Assembly: GCF_043951865.1 (NCBI RefSeq)
Contig: NZ_JBINJF010000001.1
Coordinates: 359,833-423,832, forward strand
Direction of reading: 5' to 3'
DNA from: JAMQKA01 sp043951865
GTDB lineage: Bacteria; Bacteroidota; Rhodothermia; Balneolales; Balneolaceae
Length of the DNA stretch: 64,000 bases
The position numbers were made by a program, and so were the translations under genes. Below, in pieces: positions 35,919 to 45,149 of this stretch (positions are counted from its first letter, which is position 1; each line of letters opens with the position of its first letter). The notes under the pieces were generated by a model that had not been told where the DNA came from, did not search any database, and saw only the letters and a program-made list of their open reading frames with translations.

Positions 35919-37637
35919 TTAGTCCAGCTTTATGGTTACCCCTCCATAGGCCTGAAAAGGACGCTCTTCGTATCCATCCCAAATTTCGTATTCCTGGCTC
36001 AGCAGGTTCTTCATTTTGGCATACACCCCGATACGGTCGGTAATCTGAATGTCGACCTGTCCACCGAGCATGAAAAATCCTCCCAGTGTGGTGCCGGAAA
36101 GAGCCGTTCTTTCACTGACATAATCAGCCCACGCCTCAATCCTTAATTTTTCAAAAAACTTGGCCGATGCTCCCGAATTGACTCCCCAGGATTCCTCGAA
36201 CGGGATATCATTGCCGTTACTCAGTTTTGGCTGCTGGACATATACCCTGGCATCGATCCAGAACTTTTCAGGCACCAGCTGGTGGGTCGCTCCAACTTCG
36301 CCCGTGACCTTGTTGGCATCCATATAATTGATGCGATAGTACCCGCTTTGGTTACTGCTGGGAAGCGCGCTCCGTCCAAAATAGGCGTAATGCTGAGCCT
36401 GCATGTATCCCACCCGGGCATACATGGAACTGCCGGGCAGGTACTCCAGGTTAATGCTGCCGCCCGCCTCCGTCCTGTATGTGTGACGCAGTGGAGTCTG
36501 ATGATTCAGAAACCGGTTCAGGTTGTGCAGATTCTCAATCGTTTGAACTTTGGGACTCCCGGAAAGCTGGCCGGAAATCGTCAGATTATCCCCGATCCAG
36601 TGCTTGATACTCAGCGAGAAGCCGGGATAGACTTTATCCTCGAAAGGGTTTGAGGTATAAACGGCACCGGCACCGGCATCTACCTGTGTGCTGTAGTCCA
36701 ACAGGCGGCTATACTGGCCTCCCGCCTGCAGCGTCAGCCAGTTGTTGTTGCCCTGGGATCTGAGATTATAACTGCCTCCCCTGCCCGAGGCATACAGCCC
36801 GTATGTTTCCTGGAGACGGCTGCCCGCCCATTCTTTCTCAAAATCTCCGGAGAAGACCGTCTCTGCAGCACTACCTCCGATATCACCCGCTTCCATCGTC
36901 ATATCGAACCAGCGGACTCCAATGTCGGCATTCCAGCCCTCGATGGAGTTTTTATATTGGTCCAGCGCCGCTCCCGCATTGACCCCGGTGTATTTTTTCC
37001 TGGGACCCGGGGGGACATCCACCAACAGGGTATTCAGATTATCCAGCTGGAAAAGCCGGTTAAAGCTGCTTTCGGCGCCTCCCAACAGCTTGAGAGAGGT
37101 GTTGCTGTTAATTTTCGTGGCGTATTCAGCGTCAGCATCAAAAAAGCGGAAACTGCTGTTTTCCGTATCCAGGTGACCGTCCGAGGAGTGGTAATCCAAT
37201 CGCCCGCTGGCGTAACTCGTTTGCGAGAACCGGTTGAATCCCCAGAACTCCAGCTCCGGACTTACAAAGCTTCCTGCTCCCGCCCTGCCGAATGCACGAA
37301 TTTCCTCCTCGTAGTGCAACGGATCGTAGGCGGGAGGGGCGGGGCGGCTCAGGTCGGTAATCGGCAGGTTGGCCACGACCTCTTCATCCGTTTCCATAAA
37401 CGGCTGCCGGTTCGGATCCACCTGGTACACGCTGGGTTCCGGATTGAATCCCAGGATGGGCTGGCGTCGCAATCCCGGGAACCGCGCCGTAAACTCACTC
37501 CGAATTTCAATATCCTGGGGATCGATTTCCGGGAGAAGATTGCTTTGGGCATCCCCCTGCTGAGCGTAAAGATCAGACACACTCAGCAAGGCGGTGCATG
37601 AAAACAGGAACAAAAATGATAAACCCAGCCGCTTCAT
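35919..37637 (-). CDS. Outer-membrane beta-barrel protein
   Basis: The 572-residue protein has a signal peptide (LSFLFLFSCTALLSVSDLYA), an N-terminal extension with repeated Pro-rich segments (about 25-130), and then alternating amphipathic strands rich in Gly, Tyr, Asn and Ser to a C terminus ending in GVTIKLD. No CarboxypepD_reg or plug is evident, so it resembles a porin-like or plugless TonB-receptor-like barrel. The start at 37637 (MKRLG) has AAAGG upstream; an in-frame start 28 codons earlier would spoil the signal peptide. It is the first gene of the run down to tonB. Confidence 0.75.
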   Translation of the reverse strand: MKRLGLSFLFLFSCTALLSVSDLYAQQGDAQSNLLPEIDPQDIEIRSEFTARFPGLRRQPILGFNPEPSVYQVDPNRQPFMETDEEVVANLPITDLSRPAPPAYDPLHYEEEIRAFGRAGAGSFVSPELEFWGFNRFSQTSYASGRLDYHSSDGHLDTENSSFRFFDADAEYATKINSNTSLKLLGGAESSFNRLFQLDNLNTLLVDVPPGPRKKYTGVNAGAALDQYKNSIEGWNADIGVRWFDMTMEAGDIGGSAAETVFSGDFEKEWAGSRLQETYGLYASGRGGSYNLRSQGNNNWLTLQAGGQYSRLLDYSTQVDAGAGAVYTSNPFEDKVYPGFSLSIKHWIGDNLTISGQLSGSPKVQTIENLHNLNRFLNHQTPLRHTYRTEAGGSINLEYLPGSSMYARVGYMQAQHYAYFGRSALPSSNQSGYYRINYMDANKVTGEVGATHQLVPEKFWIDARVYVQQPKLSNGNDIPFEESWGVNSGASAKFFEKLRIEAWADYVSERTALSGTTLGGFFMLGGQVDIQITDRIGVYAKMKNLLSQEYEIWDGYEERPFQAYGGVTIKLD

Positions 37638-37810
37638 ATTGCCTTTATGGTTTGGTTCAGTTTGCATCAAAGGTACTAATTTTTCTTCAAGGATTAAGGC
37701 ACAGAGTGATATAAACGCCAACTATTCTTACTTATTGGTGACGTTTCTGTTTCCCGGCAGTTTTGAACACGCAGAGCACACTTCTCAAAACCCTTCAGGG
37801 TCTGGACGTT

Positions 37811-38842
37811 TTATACAACGGGCTTGCCCTGCTTTGTGGCCCTGAACTTGTCAACAGCCAGGAGAATCGGGGTCAGAGTGCTGACCATCAGCACCATGGC
37901 GGCATGGGTGACAGTGGCATAGGCGATACCTGTAACTGCCGGAACTGCAAATAAAATGAGCAGCGTCTGCTTTACAAAATAATGGTAGGTTCCCACCCCT
38001 CCGGGCGATGGTATCGCGATCCCGATCGCCGAGATGACGGTAATGACCAGGGCATCCAGCAGTGAGAGATCAAATGTTGTCTGCATGTCAAACATCCAGA
38101 ACGGGATATAGGACATGAGCGTATACCCGACCCAGATCAGGCCGGTCAGGAGCACAAAAAGCCACCAGCGCTCCACCTCACGTGCAGCGGCGAGCCCCTC
38201 CCAAAACATCCGGAACAGCCTGCGGAGGCGCAGCACCCAGTACCCGAGCCATTCAAACTTTTCTGCCAGCGCCACCAGCATTTTCCAGGCGAGCAGCAGC
38301 AGTCCAAGGACCACGCCCCCCGCCAGGAGCAACCCGATTACCGTTTCCAGGGTCATGCCACCGCTGAAGAAGTCAACCGTCTGCCGGCCGAAAATCTGGC
38401 TTAGCAGCGATAGGTCGGTCACCAGGTACACCGAAACAATGAACATAAGAAACGCCATCACCCCCAGGTCAATTGCGCGTTCCAGCACAATGGTACCGAT
38501 CAGTTTTGAAGAGCTCAGGTCCTCCCGCTTTGCTACATATACCGGCCGCGTCACCTCTCCCAGCCGTGGGAACACAAGGTTCAGCATGTAACCCGCCATC
38601 ACCCCGGAAAAAAGAGTGAACCGGTCCAGGTCTTTTTTATCGTGTTCGATCAGCAGTTTCCAGCGCTCGGCTCTCAGGTAGTGACTGATAATTGCCACGA
38701 TGACAAACGGGAGCACCCATCCAAAGCTGATCTGGCGCGCGTACTCCCATACTTCGCTGAATACGACATTGCGAAATGCCAGCCAGAGGAATACCCCGCC
38801 GACAGCAATAGTTCCCCCAATTTTCAGACCTTTTTTTAACAT
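37811..38842 (-). CDS. Lysylphosphatidylglycerol synthase TM-region (UPF0104) membrane protein
   Basis: The 343-residue protein has about eight transmembrane helices and family motifs including HYLRAERWKLLI (about 55-66), LNLVFPRLGEVTRPVYVAKRE (about 92-112), a VLERAIDLGVMAF segment and GIAIPSPGGVGTYHYFVKQTL (about 275-295). This family covers the flippase half of MprF and related transporters of lipids or isoprenoid-linked compounds. No synthase domain is attached, so the substrate is unknown. It is downstream of lolA on the same strand. Confidence 0.85.
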   Translation of the reverse strand: MLKKGLKIGGTIAVGGVFLWLAFRNVVFSEVWEYARQISFGWVLPFVIVAIISHYLRAERWKLLIEHDKKDLDRFTLFSGVMAGYMLNLVFPRLGEVTRPVYVAKREDLSSSKLIGTIVLERAIDLGVMAFLMFIVSVYLVTDLSLLSQIFGRQTVDFFSGGMTLETVIGLLLAGGVVLGLLLLAWKMLVALAEKFEWLGYWVLRLRRLFRMFWEGLAAAREVERWWLFVLLTGLIWVGYTLMSYIPFWMFDMQTTFDLSLLDALVITVISAIGIAIPSPGGVGTYHYFVKQTLLILFAVPAVTGIAYATVTHAAMVLMVSTLTPILLAVDKFRATKQGKPVV

Positions 38843-38898
38843 CAGGTTATCGGTGCTTCCTTTGGACTAACTGGTTAACGGAATTTTGGGTAAGATTG

Positions 38899-39534
38899 CT
38901 AATTTCGCATGTCGATTATTTCGGCCTGTTTCGGGTAATCCAGCACAAAAAGTCCCGGTTCCTGCTGAATAAACGAGCCTGCACCAAACGTGGTCGTAAT
39001 TAAGTTATCTGCCTGGTCGCGGGCAAATACTCTGCGTGGAGTCAAGTCTCCCGCCAGGGTAATTTCCACCTGTTGGAATACTGAAAACGGGTCAGCCGAT
39101 GCCAGCGTAATGAGTGTCTGGCTCTCTTTTTCCTGCTGGTTCTCCACCGTGTAGGTCGTGTCGGCGCCGTTGAGGAAGCGGGAAGGGGCAAAGTCATCTT
39201 CCTCCGCTTCATACGTGCTTACGATAACCCGGTTCCGGTTCTTGTCATAGACCCGGGAGGTTTCCCCGTCTACGACTACGGTCTGCTGGTTGTTCTGCAC
39301 CTTGTACTTATTTTCCCCCACCCAGATCGTACCGCTCGTTTCCACCGTATCTCCGGTATAGGAATCTATATACTGGTGATTAAACTCCGACTTGAAAACC
39401 ACTCCCTCTTTAAACTTGCCGATCAACCGGTCAAAAGGGGTTTCCTGTGCCTGCGTAGCTGTCGCGCCAAGCGACAGCAGCAGGCCTGTTAACAGAAGCA
39501 GCAACCATTTATCTATCAAATTCATCCAGTTCAT
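38899..39534 (-). CDS. lolA: LolA outer-membrane lipoprotein carrier
   Basis: A periplasmic chaperone that carries lipoproteins from the inner to the outer membrane. The 211-residue protein has a signal peptide (ending TQAQE, about residue 30) and the LolA pattern: FKEGVVFKSEFNHQY, SGTIWVGENKYKV, VVVDGETSRVYDKNRNRVIV and PRRVFARDQADNLITTTF. It overlaps the ftsK 3' end by 26 bp, so it is translated from within the ftsK message. Starts at codon 1 or codon 4 are both possible. Confidence 0.9.
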   Translation of the reverse strand: MNWMNLIDKWLLLLLTGLLLSLGATATQAQETPFDRLIGKFKEGVVFKSEFNHQYIDSYTGDTVETSGTIWVGENKYKVQNNQQTVVVDGETSRVYDKNRNRVIVSTYEAEEDDFAPSRFLNGADTTYTVENQQEKESQTLITLASADPFSVFQQVEITLAGDLTPRRVFARDQADNLITTTFGAGSFIQQEPGLFVLDYPKQAEIIDMRN

Positions 39535-42037
39535 CTAACACATGTTCCAATTCCTCTTCGTCCGATACCAGCACATCGCGGGCAGTACTGCCCTGGTACG
39601 GTCCCACGACACCGGCGTTATAGAGCTGATCGATAATGCGCCCCGCCCGGTTGTAGCCAATCTTGAGCTTGCGCTGCAACAGCGACACCGAACCCTGCTG
39701 ATGGATGACCACAACTTTGGCCGCCGCTTCAAACAGTTCATCGATGTCATCAAGCGGATCGGGGATATCGCCGCCGGTTTCATCTTCGATAACGGGCAGG
39801 TGGTACGGTTCCTTGTATCCTTTTTGATTTCCAATAAAAGCGGTGATCCGTTCCACCTCTTCCGTGGAGACATACGCATTCTGAATTCGGGTCATGCCCC
39901 CACCGTTGGTATAGAGCATGTCGCCGCGCCCGATCAGCTGGTCGGCGCCGCTGGTATCCAGGATGGTGCGGGAGTCCACTTTCGAGGCCACCTGGTAGGC
40001 CACCCGCGCCGGGAAGTTGGCCTTGATCGTACCGGTAATCACATTCACTGACGGCCGCTGTGTGGCCACCACCAGGTGAATGCCGACCGCCCGGGCCAAC
40101 TGTGCCAAGCGTGCAATCGGCTCCTCAATCTGCTTTCCGGCCGTCATCATAAGATCGGCCAGCTCGTCAATAACGACCACAATGTAGGGCAGGTGGCGGT
40201 GGTCGAGCTCCTCATCCAGTTCGCCGGCATCAAATTTTTCATTATACGCCTTGATGTCGCGCACCATCGCCATCTTCATCAAGTCGTAGCGCTCATCCAT
40301 CTCCATCGTCAGGCTTTCGAGCACTTCCTGGGCGTCGGCGGTATCGGTGGTAATAGGCTCTTCGGAGCCCGGCAGCGTGGCCAGGAAATGATTCTGGATA
40401 TTGCGATACAGTGAAAGCTCAATTTTTTTGGGATCAATCATCACGAACTTCAGGTTATCCGGGTGGCACTTGTAGAGCAGGCAGGTGATAATTGTGTTGA
40501 TCCCCACCGTTTTGCCCGAACCGGTAGCCCCGGCGATGAGCAGGTGGGGCATCTTGGTCAGATCCCGCAGGAACACCTCGTTTTCAATGGTCTTTCCAAA
40601 AGCGACCGGCAGCTCCGCTTCCGTCTCCACGAATTTCTTGGTATTGATAACCGACTTTATAAAGACCGTCTCCCGCTTGCGGTTCGGTACCTCGATGCCC
40701 ACCGCGGAACGTCCCGGGATCGGGGCAATAATGCGCAGCCCGTGCGCCGCAGTCGCCATCTTCAGGTCATTGGCGTAGCTTTCGATCTTACTTATTTTTA
40801 CATCCGGAGCCGGATCCAGCTCATACAGTGTTACCGTGGGGCCGACGATAGCGTTGATGCTGCGGATCTCTATCTTGTGGCGCTTCAGCTTGTCCAGGAT
40901 AATCCGCTTGTTTTCCTTGATCTCATCCAGATCCACCTCGTTCCCCTCGTTCGGTGGCGCATCCAGGATATCGATACCCGGGAACTTGTATTTTATCTCG
41001 GGAACCTCCTTCGCCTTGTCACGATTTTTGCGATCCAGCTCGCGTGCCCCGGCTTCCTCATCCCCTTCTCCCACAAACACCGAAACCTCTACATCATCGT
41101 CCTCATCCCCGATCTCCCCGTCGGCCACTTTCTCGGTCTTGCTCTTGTCCAGGATAGCCCGGGGGCGCTGATCCAGATCCTTGATCTCCTCCTGCTCCTG
41201 CCGGCGTCGCTGCAGATCCTCCTGTTCAGACGCTTCTACAATATCATCGATCGATCGTTCTCCGCCTGCCGGTACATGCTGTTGATCCGTTTCGGAAGAG
41301 GCGGTTCTACCCTGCTGCTTCATCTTCTTTTCCGCCTGCTGCTGGGCCTGTACCTCCTGCCGCCGTTCTTTTTCCGCCTTTTTATCGGCTTTGCGCCGGG
41401 CCCGCTCTTCTTTCCGCTGTTCAATCGACTCCCGCAAATTGGCAATCCAGCCCTTGACGGCATCCACCGTTTTTTGAAGGTCGCGATCCAGCAGCACCAG
41501 CACGGTTACCACGAACAGCACGCCCAGAATAATTATCGATCCGATGCCCGTAAGATTGTGCAGCAGGCTGGACATGGCGATGCCCGAAGCCCCCGGCCAG
41601 ACCGAAGAGTAGGCTGACAATTCATTATAAAACCAGCCCAGCATGGTGGACAGCAGCACCATGCTCCAGAGCCCATAGACCGTGGCCCACAGCATCTGTT
41701 TAACCTCCCGCCCCCGAAACACAAACCAGCCGTATCCCATTATGATGAGTGGAATTATGATGCTGGTATACCCGAAAAGGCGGTATACAAACAGGTGGGA
41801 GAGGTAGGCCCCCACCACGCCCAGCCCGTTTTGTACCCGCAGGGCGGGCCCACGATCAACTGAAAAAATTGAATCTGACGAGAGGGACTGAATCAGGGCG
41901 TAGTCGGAGGTGTGGTACGTGACGATACTCAACCCGGTGAGGGTGGCTATCGCCATGATCAGAATCCCCAGGATCTCCATCTTGCGGGAGGCAGAGATTC
42001 CGCCGGCCATCGCGCCCGATTGTTTACTTTTTGCCAT
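39509..42037 (-). CDS. ftsK: DNA translocase FtsK
   Basis: Moves chromosomal DNA at the division septum and couples segregation to division. The 842-residue protein has four N-terminal transmembrane helices (about 25-190), an acidic and Gln/Lys-rich linker (about 200-350), the motor with Walker A GATGSGKTVGINTI (about 495) and Walker B VVVIDELADLMM, and the C-terminal gamma winged-helix (QQGSVSLLQRKLKIGYNRAGR, then IIDQL) that reads orientation sequences. Its start overlaps comB by 14 bp and its end overlaps lolA. Confidence 0.98.
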   Translation of the reverse strand: MAKSKQSGAMAGGISASRKMEILGILIMAIATLTGLSIVTYHTSDYALIQSLSSDSIFSVDRGPALRVQNGLGVVGAYLSHLFVYRLFGYTSIIIPLIIMGYGWFVFRGREVKQMLWATVYGLWSMVLLSTMLGWFYNELSAYSSVWPGASGIAMSSLLHNLTGIGSIIILGVLFVVTVLVLLDRDLQKTVDAVKGWIANLRESIEQRKEERARRKADKKAEKERRQEVQAQQQAEKKMKQQGRTASSETDQQHVPAGGERSIDDIVEASEQEDLQRRRQEQEEIKDLDQRPRAILDKSKTEKVADGEIGDEDDDVEVSVFVGEGDEEAGARELDRKNRDKAKEVPEIKYKFPGIDILDAPPNEGNEVDLDEIKENKRIILDKLKRHKIEIRSINAIVGPTVTLYELDPAPDVKISKIESYANDLKMATAAHGLRIIAPIPGRSAVGIEVPNRKRETVFIKSVINTKKFVETEAELPVAFGKTIENEVFLRDLTKMPHLLIAGATGSGKTVGINTIITCLLYKCHPDNLKFVMIDPKKIELSLYRNIQNHFLATLPGSEEPITTDTADAQEVLESLTMEMDERYDLMKMAMVRDIKAYNEKFDAGELDEELDHRHLPYIVVVIDELADLMMTAGKQIEEPIARLAQLARAVGIHLVVATQRPSVNVITGTIKANFPARVAYQVASKVDSRTILDTSGADQLIGRGDMLYTNGGGMTRIQNAYVSTEEVERITAFIGNQKGYKEPYHLPVIEDETGGDIPDPLDDIDELFEAAAKVVVIHQQGSVSLLQRKLKIGYNRAGRIIDQLYNAGVVGPYQGSTARDVLVSDEEELEHVLDELDEFDR

Positions 42038-42761
42038 TGGCGTCCGTAATAATTCCTTCTTTCAGGGTTGGTAGTATATCCATCGCATTTAACCGGCTGC
42101 AAAAACCGATATCATCGTTTTGGGTTATTTCATCCAACCGCTTGGCGTGGTTCGATTTCCGCAGCGTCTGTTCTATATCATTACCAAATTTTTCGTAAAG
42201 ACCAAAAGCGACTTTTGTTCCGTCGCTGGCCTCCTCGGTAAGCTCTCCACCCGACAATTCATGAATGATATTGCCCGCACAGAGCAGGTCCTCCAGCGCC
42301 AGGCGCCCCTTCCAGCCGGCACAGACCAGTACGATCTCCTGTTCCACTTCTCTCAGACGCCTCAGTATGCTCTCAAGGTTCAGAAAACTGCCGACCAAAA
42401 TTTCCCTGGCCATCGTAGAACGTTTCAGGGCCTTGGTACCGTTGGAGGTTTTAAAGATGATGGTTTTATCCCTGACGGCTTCCTCGGTATACTCAAAGGG
42501 AGAATTCCCCAGGTCGTAGCCTTCCACTTTTTTGCCATCCTTTTCCCCACACAATAAAAAGTTGGGGGAATCGAGATTGATCGAAATTTTGCCCGCGGCG
42601 TCCATATCCTGCACCGGAATAACGCCCTTTGCCCCGTTATTCAGGGCTGTAACGATGGTGGAGCTCGCCCGCAGCACATCGATTACCACGGTCACTTTAT
42701 CGCGCAGCTCTTCTTCTTGAAATGCGAGAGCTGAAACACAAATATCTATACTGTTAATCAT
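42024..42761 (-). CDS. comB: Probable 2-phosphosulfolactate phosphatase (ComB family)
   Basis: ComB removes phosphate from 2-phosphosulfolactate in coenzyme M biosynthesis of methanogens; bacterial homologues may make sulfolactate. The 245-residue protein has DKVTVVIDVLRASSTIVTAL (about 22-41), a GAKGVIPVQDMDAA segment, SPFEYTEEAVRDKTIIFKTSNGTKAL and VCAGWKGRLALEDLLCAG, all ComB landmarks. No other coenzyme M or sulfolactate genes are nearby. The substrate is assigned by family only. Confidence 0.85.
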   Translation of the reverse strand: MINSIDICVSALAFQEEELRDKVTVVIDVLRASSTIVTALNNGAKGVIPVQDMDAAGKISINLDSPNFLLCGEKDGKKVEGYDLGNSPFEYTEEAVRDKTIIFKTSNGTKALKRSTMAREILVGSFLNLESILRRLREVEQEIVLVCAGWKGRLALEDLLCAGNIIHELSGGELTEEASDGTKVAFGLYEKFGNDIEQTLRKSNHAKRLDEITQNDDIGFCSRLNAMDILPTLKEGIITDANGKK

Positions 42762-42857
42762 GCAGAGTCATTAAATTAGTTAAATCAACAGGGAAATTGA
42801 CGATTCAAACGTGAATCCCCACTTCGGCTAATATACGATTTTGATCGGGCAACTCAG

Positions 42858-43961
42858 TTATTTCTTTGAGATAAACGGGGGGCGGACGACAGTGGCCTCC
42901 GCCCTCTTATTTCTTATCTCAATGAAAACTTTTGTTCCCTCACCGGAAAAAGAGCGGTCGACATAGCCCATGCCGATAGCTATACCCAGGGTAATGGATT
43001 GCGATCCGCTTGTGACGAATCCGATCCGGTTTCCCTGGCTGTCCAGCATGCGGTACCCGGAACGGGGAATGGCCCGATCTTCTTCTACGGTAAACCCGAC
43101 CAGTCTGCGCTGAACGCCCTCCTCCTTTATTTTCTGCAGTGCCGTCCGGCCGATAAACTCGCCTTTATCCAGCTTTGTCAGCCAGCCCAGACCCGCCTCT
43201 AGAGGATTGGTATCTTTCGTTATATCATTGCCGTACAGCGCATAGCCCATCTCCAGGCGCAGGGTATCGCGCGCGCCCAGTCCACACGGCCGGATACCGA
43301 ATTCCGCCCCCGCCTCCATTATGGAATTCCATATCGCTTCCGGTTCTGCCTGGTTCTGGTCAAAATAGATCTCAAATCCCTTTTCGCCGGTATAGCCTGT
43401 GGCAGAAAACACGACATCTTCAAAACCGGCACATTTTCCCACCCGGTAGTGGTAGAAACTGATCGCGCTCAGATCAATATCCGTCAGTTTTTGCAGGGTT
43501 TCGACCGATTGCGGTCCCTGCACCGCCAGCAGGCAGGTATCCGCCGACTGATCTTTCACTTCAGCTTCAAACGTGTTGTGCCGGCGTATCCACCGCAGAT
43601 CCTTCTCAATATTCGAGGCATTGACAACCAGGATATAACCGTCTCCGCCGGAAAGCCTGTACACCAGCAGATCATCCACAATACCGCCGTCTTCATAGCA
43701 CATGGCGGAGTATTGAGCCTGGTTCTCCTTTAGCCGGGATGCATCATTGATCGTAACATGCTGTACCAGCTGTAATGCTTCCGGGCCGTGCACGTAAAAC
43801 TCTCCCATATGAGATACATCAAACAGGCCTACGCCATTTCGCACGGCTTTGTGCTCTTTTGTAATGCTGCCGTACCGGACCGGCATATCGTACCCGCCAA
43901 AATCGACCAGTCGGGCCCCGAGATCCTGGTGGATGGTATAGAATGGAGTTCGTTTCGACAT
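42858..43961 (-). CDS. gcvT: Aminomethyltransferase, glycine cleavage system T protein
   Basis: Transfers the one-carbon unit from H-protein-bound aminomethyl to tetrahydrofolate and releases ammonia. The 367-residue protein is of usual length and shows RTPFYTIHQDLGARLVDFGGYDMPV, VGLFDVSHMGEFYV, GGIVDDLLVYRL, YHYRVGKCAG, ATGYTGEKGFEIY, GLGARDTLRLEMGYALYGND and GLGWLTKLDKGEFIG, including the folate-binding Asp (MPVRYG...) region. gcvH and gcvP are not in the window. No glycine riboswitch is visible upstream. Confidence 0.97.
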   Translation of the reverse strand: MSKRTPFYTIHQDLGARLVDFGGYDMPVRYGSITKEHKAVRNGVGLFDVSHMGEFYVHGPEALQLVQHVTINDASRLKENQAQYSAMCYEDGGIVDDLLVYRLSGGDGYILVVNASNIEKDLRWIRRHNTFEAEVKDQSADTCLLAVQGPQSVETLQKLTDIDLSAISFYHYRVGKCAGFEDVVFSATGYTGEKGFEIYFDQNQAEPEAIWNSIMEAGAEFGIRPCGLGARDTLRLEMGYALYGNDITKDTNPLEAGLGWLTKLDKGEFIGRTALQKIKEEGVQRRLVGFTVEEDRAIPRSGYRMLDSQGNRIGFVTSGSQSITLGIAIGMGYVDRSFSGEGTKVFIEIRNKRAEATVVRPPFISKK

Positions 43962-44228
43962 CTCTGTTCGTTAATAAATTCCAAATCTCCTGAAAAACTC
44001 CCGCTGTATGAGCGCGTCATGTTAAAAACAGGAGGTTGTACAAATTGCCCGAAATACAATGATTTCTTACCTGACAATTTTCCAATACTTATTTTCAGCG
44101 CTTGCAGATGATACTGTATCCGCTATCTTTTCCGCCTTGGAATATCTCACTTTATTCCCCTATTTGGCAAGAAATGATTCGGCCTGTTCCGTTGTACTGC
44201 GCCCGCCTGCAATATTCAGTGTCCAGAA

Positions 44229-44612
44229 CTACTCAACGCCCCAACCATTGATCGCCATGCCCGCCCAAACGGCCCCGATGCCCACCAGGAGCTGCAGCGC
44301 CAGGTAAAGTCCGGTTTTCAGGAATGCGGATCGCTCCATCAGTACAAACGTATCGAGCGCAAAGGAGGAGTAGGTGGTAAACGCCCCCAAAAAGCCGGTA
44401 AGAACCAGCAGCCGAAGTTCTACAGAGAAGACGTGCCTCAGCTCCAGAAGAGAGACGAGATAACCGATCAGGAAGCATCCCATGATATTGACTACGACGG
44501 TTCCGGCAGGAAACGCCTCTTTGCTGATAAAAAAATACGTGGCTTCATCCAGCAGGTAGCGAAGGCAGGCGCCGGCAAAACCTCCCGCACCGACAAGCAA
44601 CAACTTGTACAT
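44229..44612 (-). CDS. crcB: Fluoride channel FluC (CrcB)
   Basis: A dual-topology fluoride exporter in the inner membrane. The 127-residue protein has four helices and the signatures GAGGFAGACLRYLLDE, GTVVVNIMGCFLIGYL with the pore Asn, LLVLTGFLGAFTTYSSFALDT with the Na+ site TYSSF Phe-box, and a final GIGAVWAGMAING. The start at 44612 begins the first helix directly. A fluoride riboswitch lies 36 bases upstream, so expression is expected to rise with fluoride. Confidence 0.97.
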   Translation of the reverse strand: MYKLLLVGAGGFAGACLRYLLDEATYFFISKEAFPAGTVVVNIMGCFLIGYLVSLLELRHVFSVELRLLVLTGFLGAFTTYSSFALDTFVLMERSAFLKTGLYLALQLLVGIGAVWAGMAINGWGVE

Positions 44613-44647
44613 ATACAATCTTTTTGAGTTTACATTGAATGCCAGAA

Positions 44648-44706
44648 CAGGAGTCATCAGCTCTGCCGTTATTTACCGGGAGCGGTTAAAGGCGAACTCC
44701 ATCGCC
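44648..44706 (-). ncRNA. Fluoride riboswitch (crcB RNA motif)
   Basis: Read on the minus strand, the element starts GGCGATGGAGTTCGCC, the conserved P1/GATGG start closing on itself, continues TTTAACCGCTCCCGG and ends AGCTGATGACTCCT. These are the invariant blocks of the fluoride riboswitch: GGcGATGG, the AACCGC pseudoknot strand and CTGATGAC. It sits directly upstream of the fluoride channel gene, the most common target. The exact ends are approximate. Confidence 0.9.
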
Positions 44707-45149
44707 GTAAATTGAATCATAAAATAGCCAACGGCGGGAATTTAGCCAAGATTGGTCCCCATCCCTTTGAGCACCCCGCACCTGAAATGGGGAGCGCCTG
44801 CGATTTAAGTACCTCTTTATCTTTGGCCGCGCCAAGGGACCAGTTAACCCTGGAAAACGCTCAAGCAGTCGCGGATAAAGAGTACCGCCAGCCTGCAATG
44901 TCGCCGCTGTTTACCGTTGACCAGAGTTTCATTCCCCTGCCCGCATAAACTTTTACATTTAATGCTGATTGCAAGTTATATTAAGCAACTGTTTTTTAAT
45001 ACCTTATCCAAGCTTTGCGAAACATTGCCCTTTTTTGATTAAAGGGTATTTTTCCTTACCTTTTTTCATCTTTTTACAGGGCCTCGGAGGCCTGATATGG
45101 TACATACGCTCACTTTTCTAATCTAAATAACAGTACATAGTAACGCATT
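44707..45149. other. Divergent gap between riboswitch and synthase gene
   Basis: Promoter space for both the fluoride channel (leftward) and the oxoamine synthase (rightward). No gene is supported; a 70-codon minus frame across it overlaps the riboswitch and has no family features. Confidence 0.4.

Noticed and set aside
43962..44228. Possible glycine riboswitch upstream of gcvT
   Set aside because: The conserved glycine-aptamer blocks are not present.
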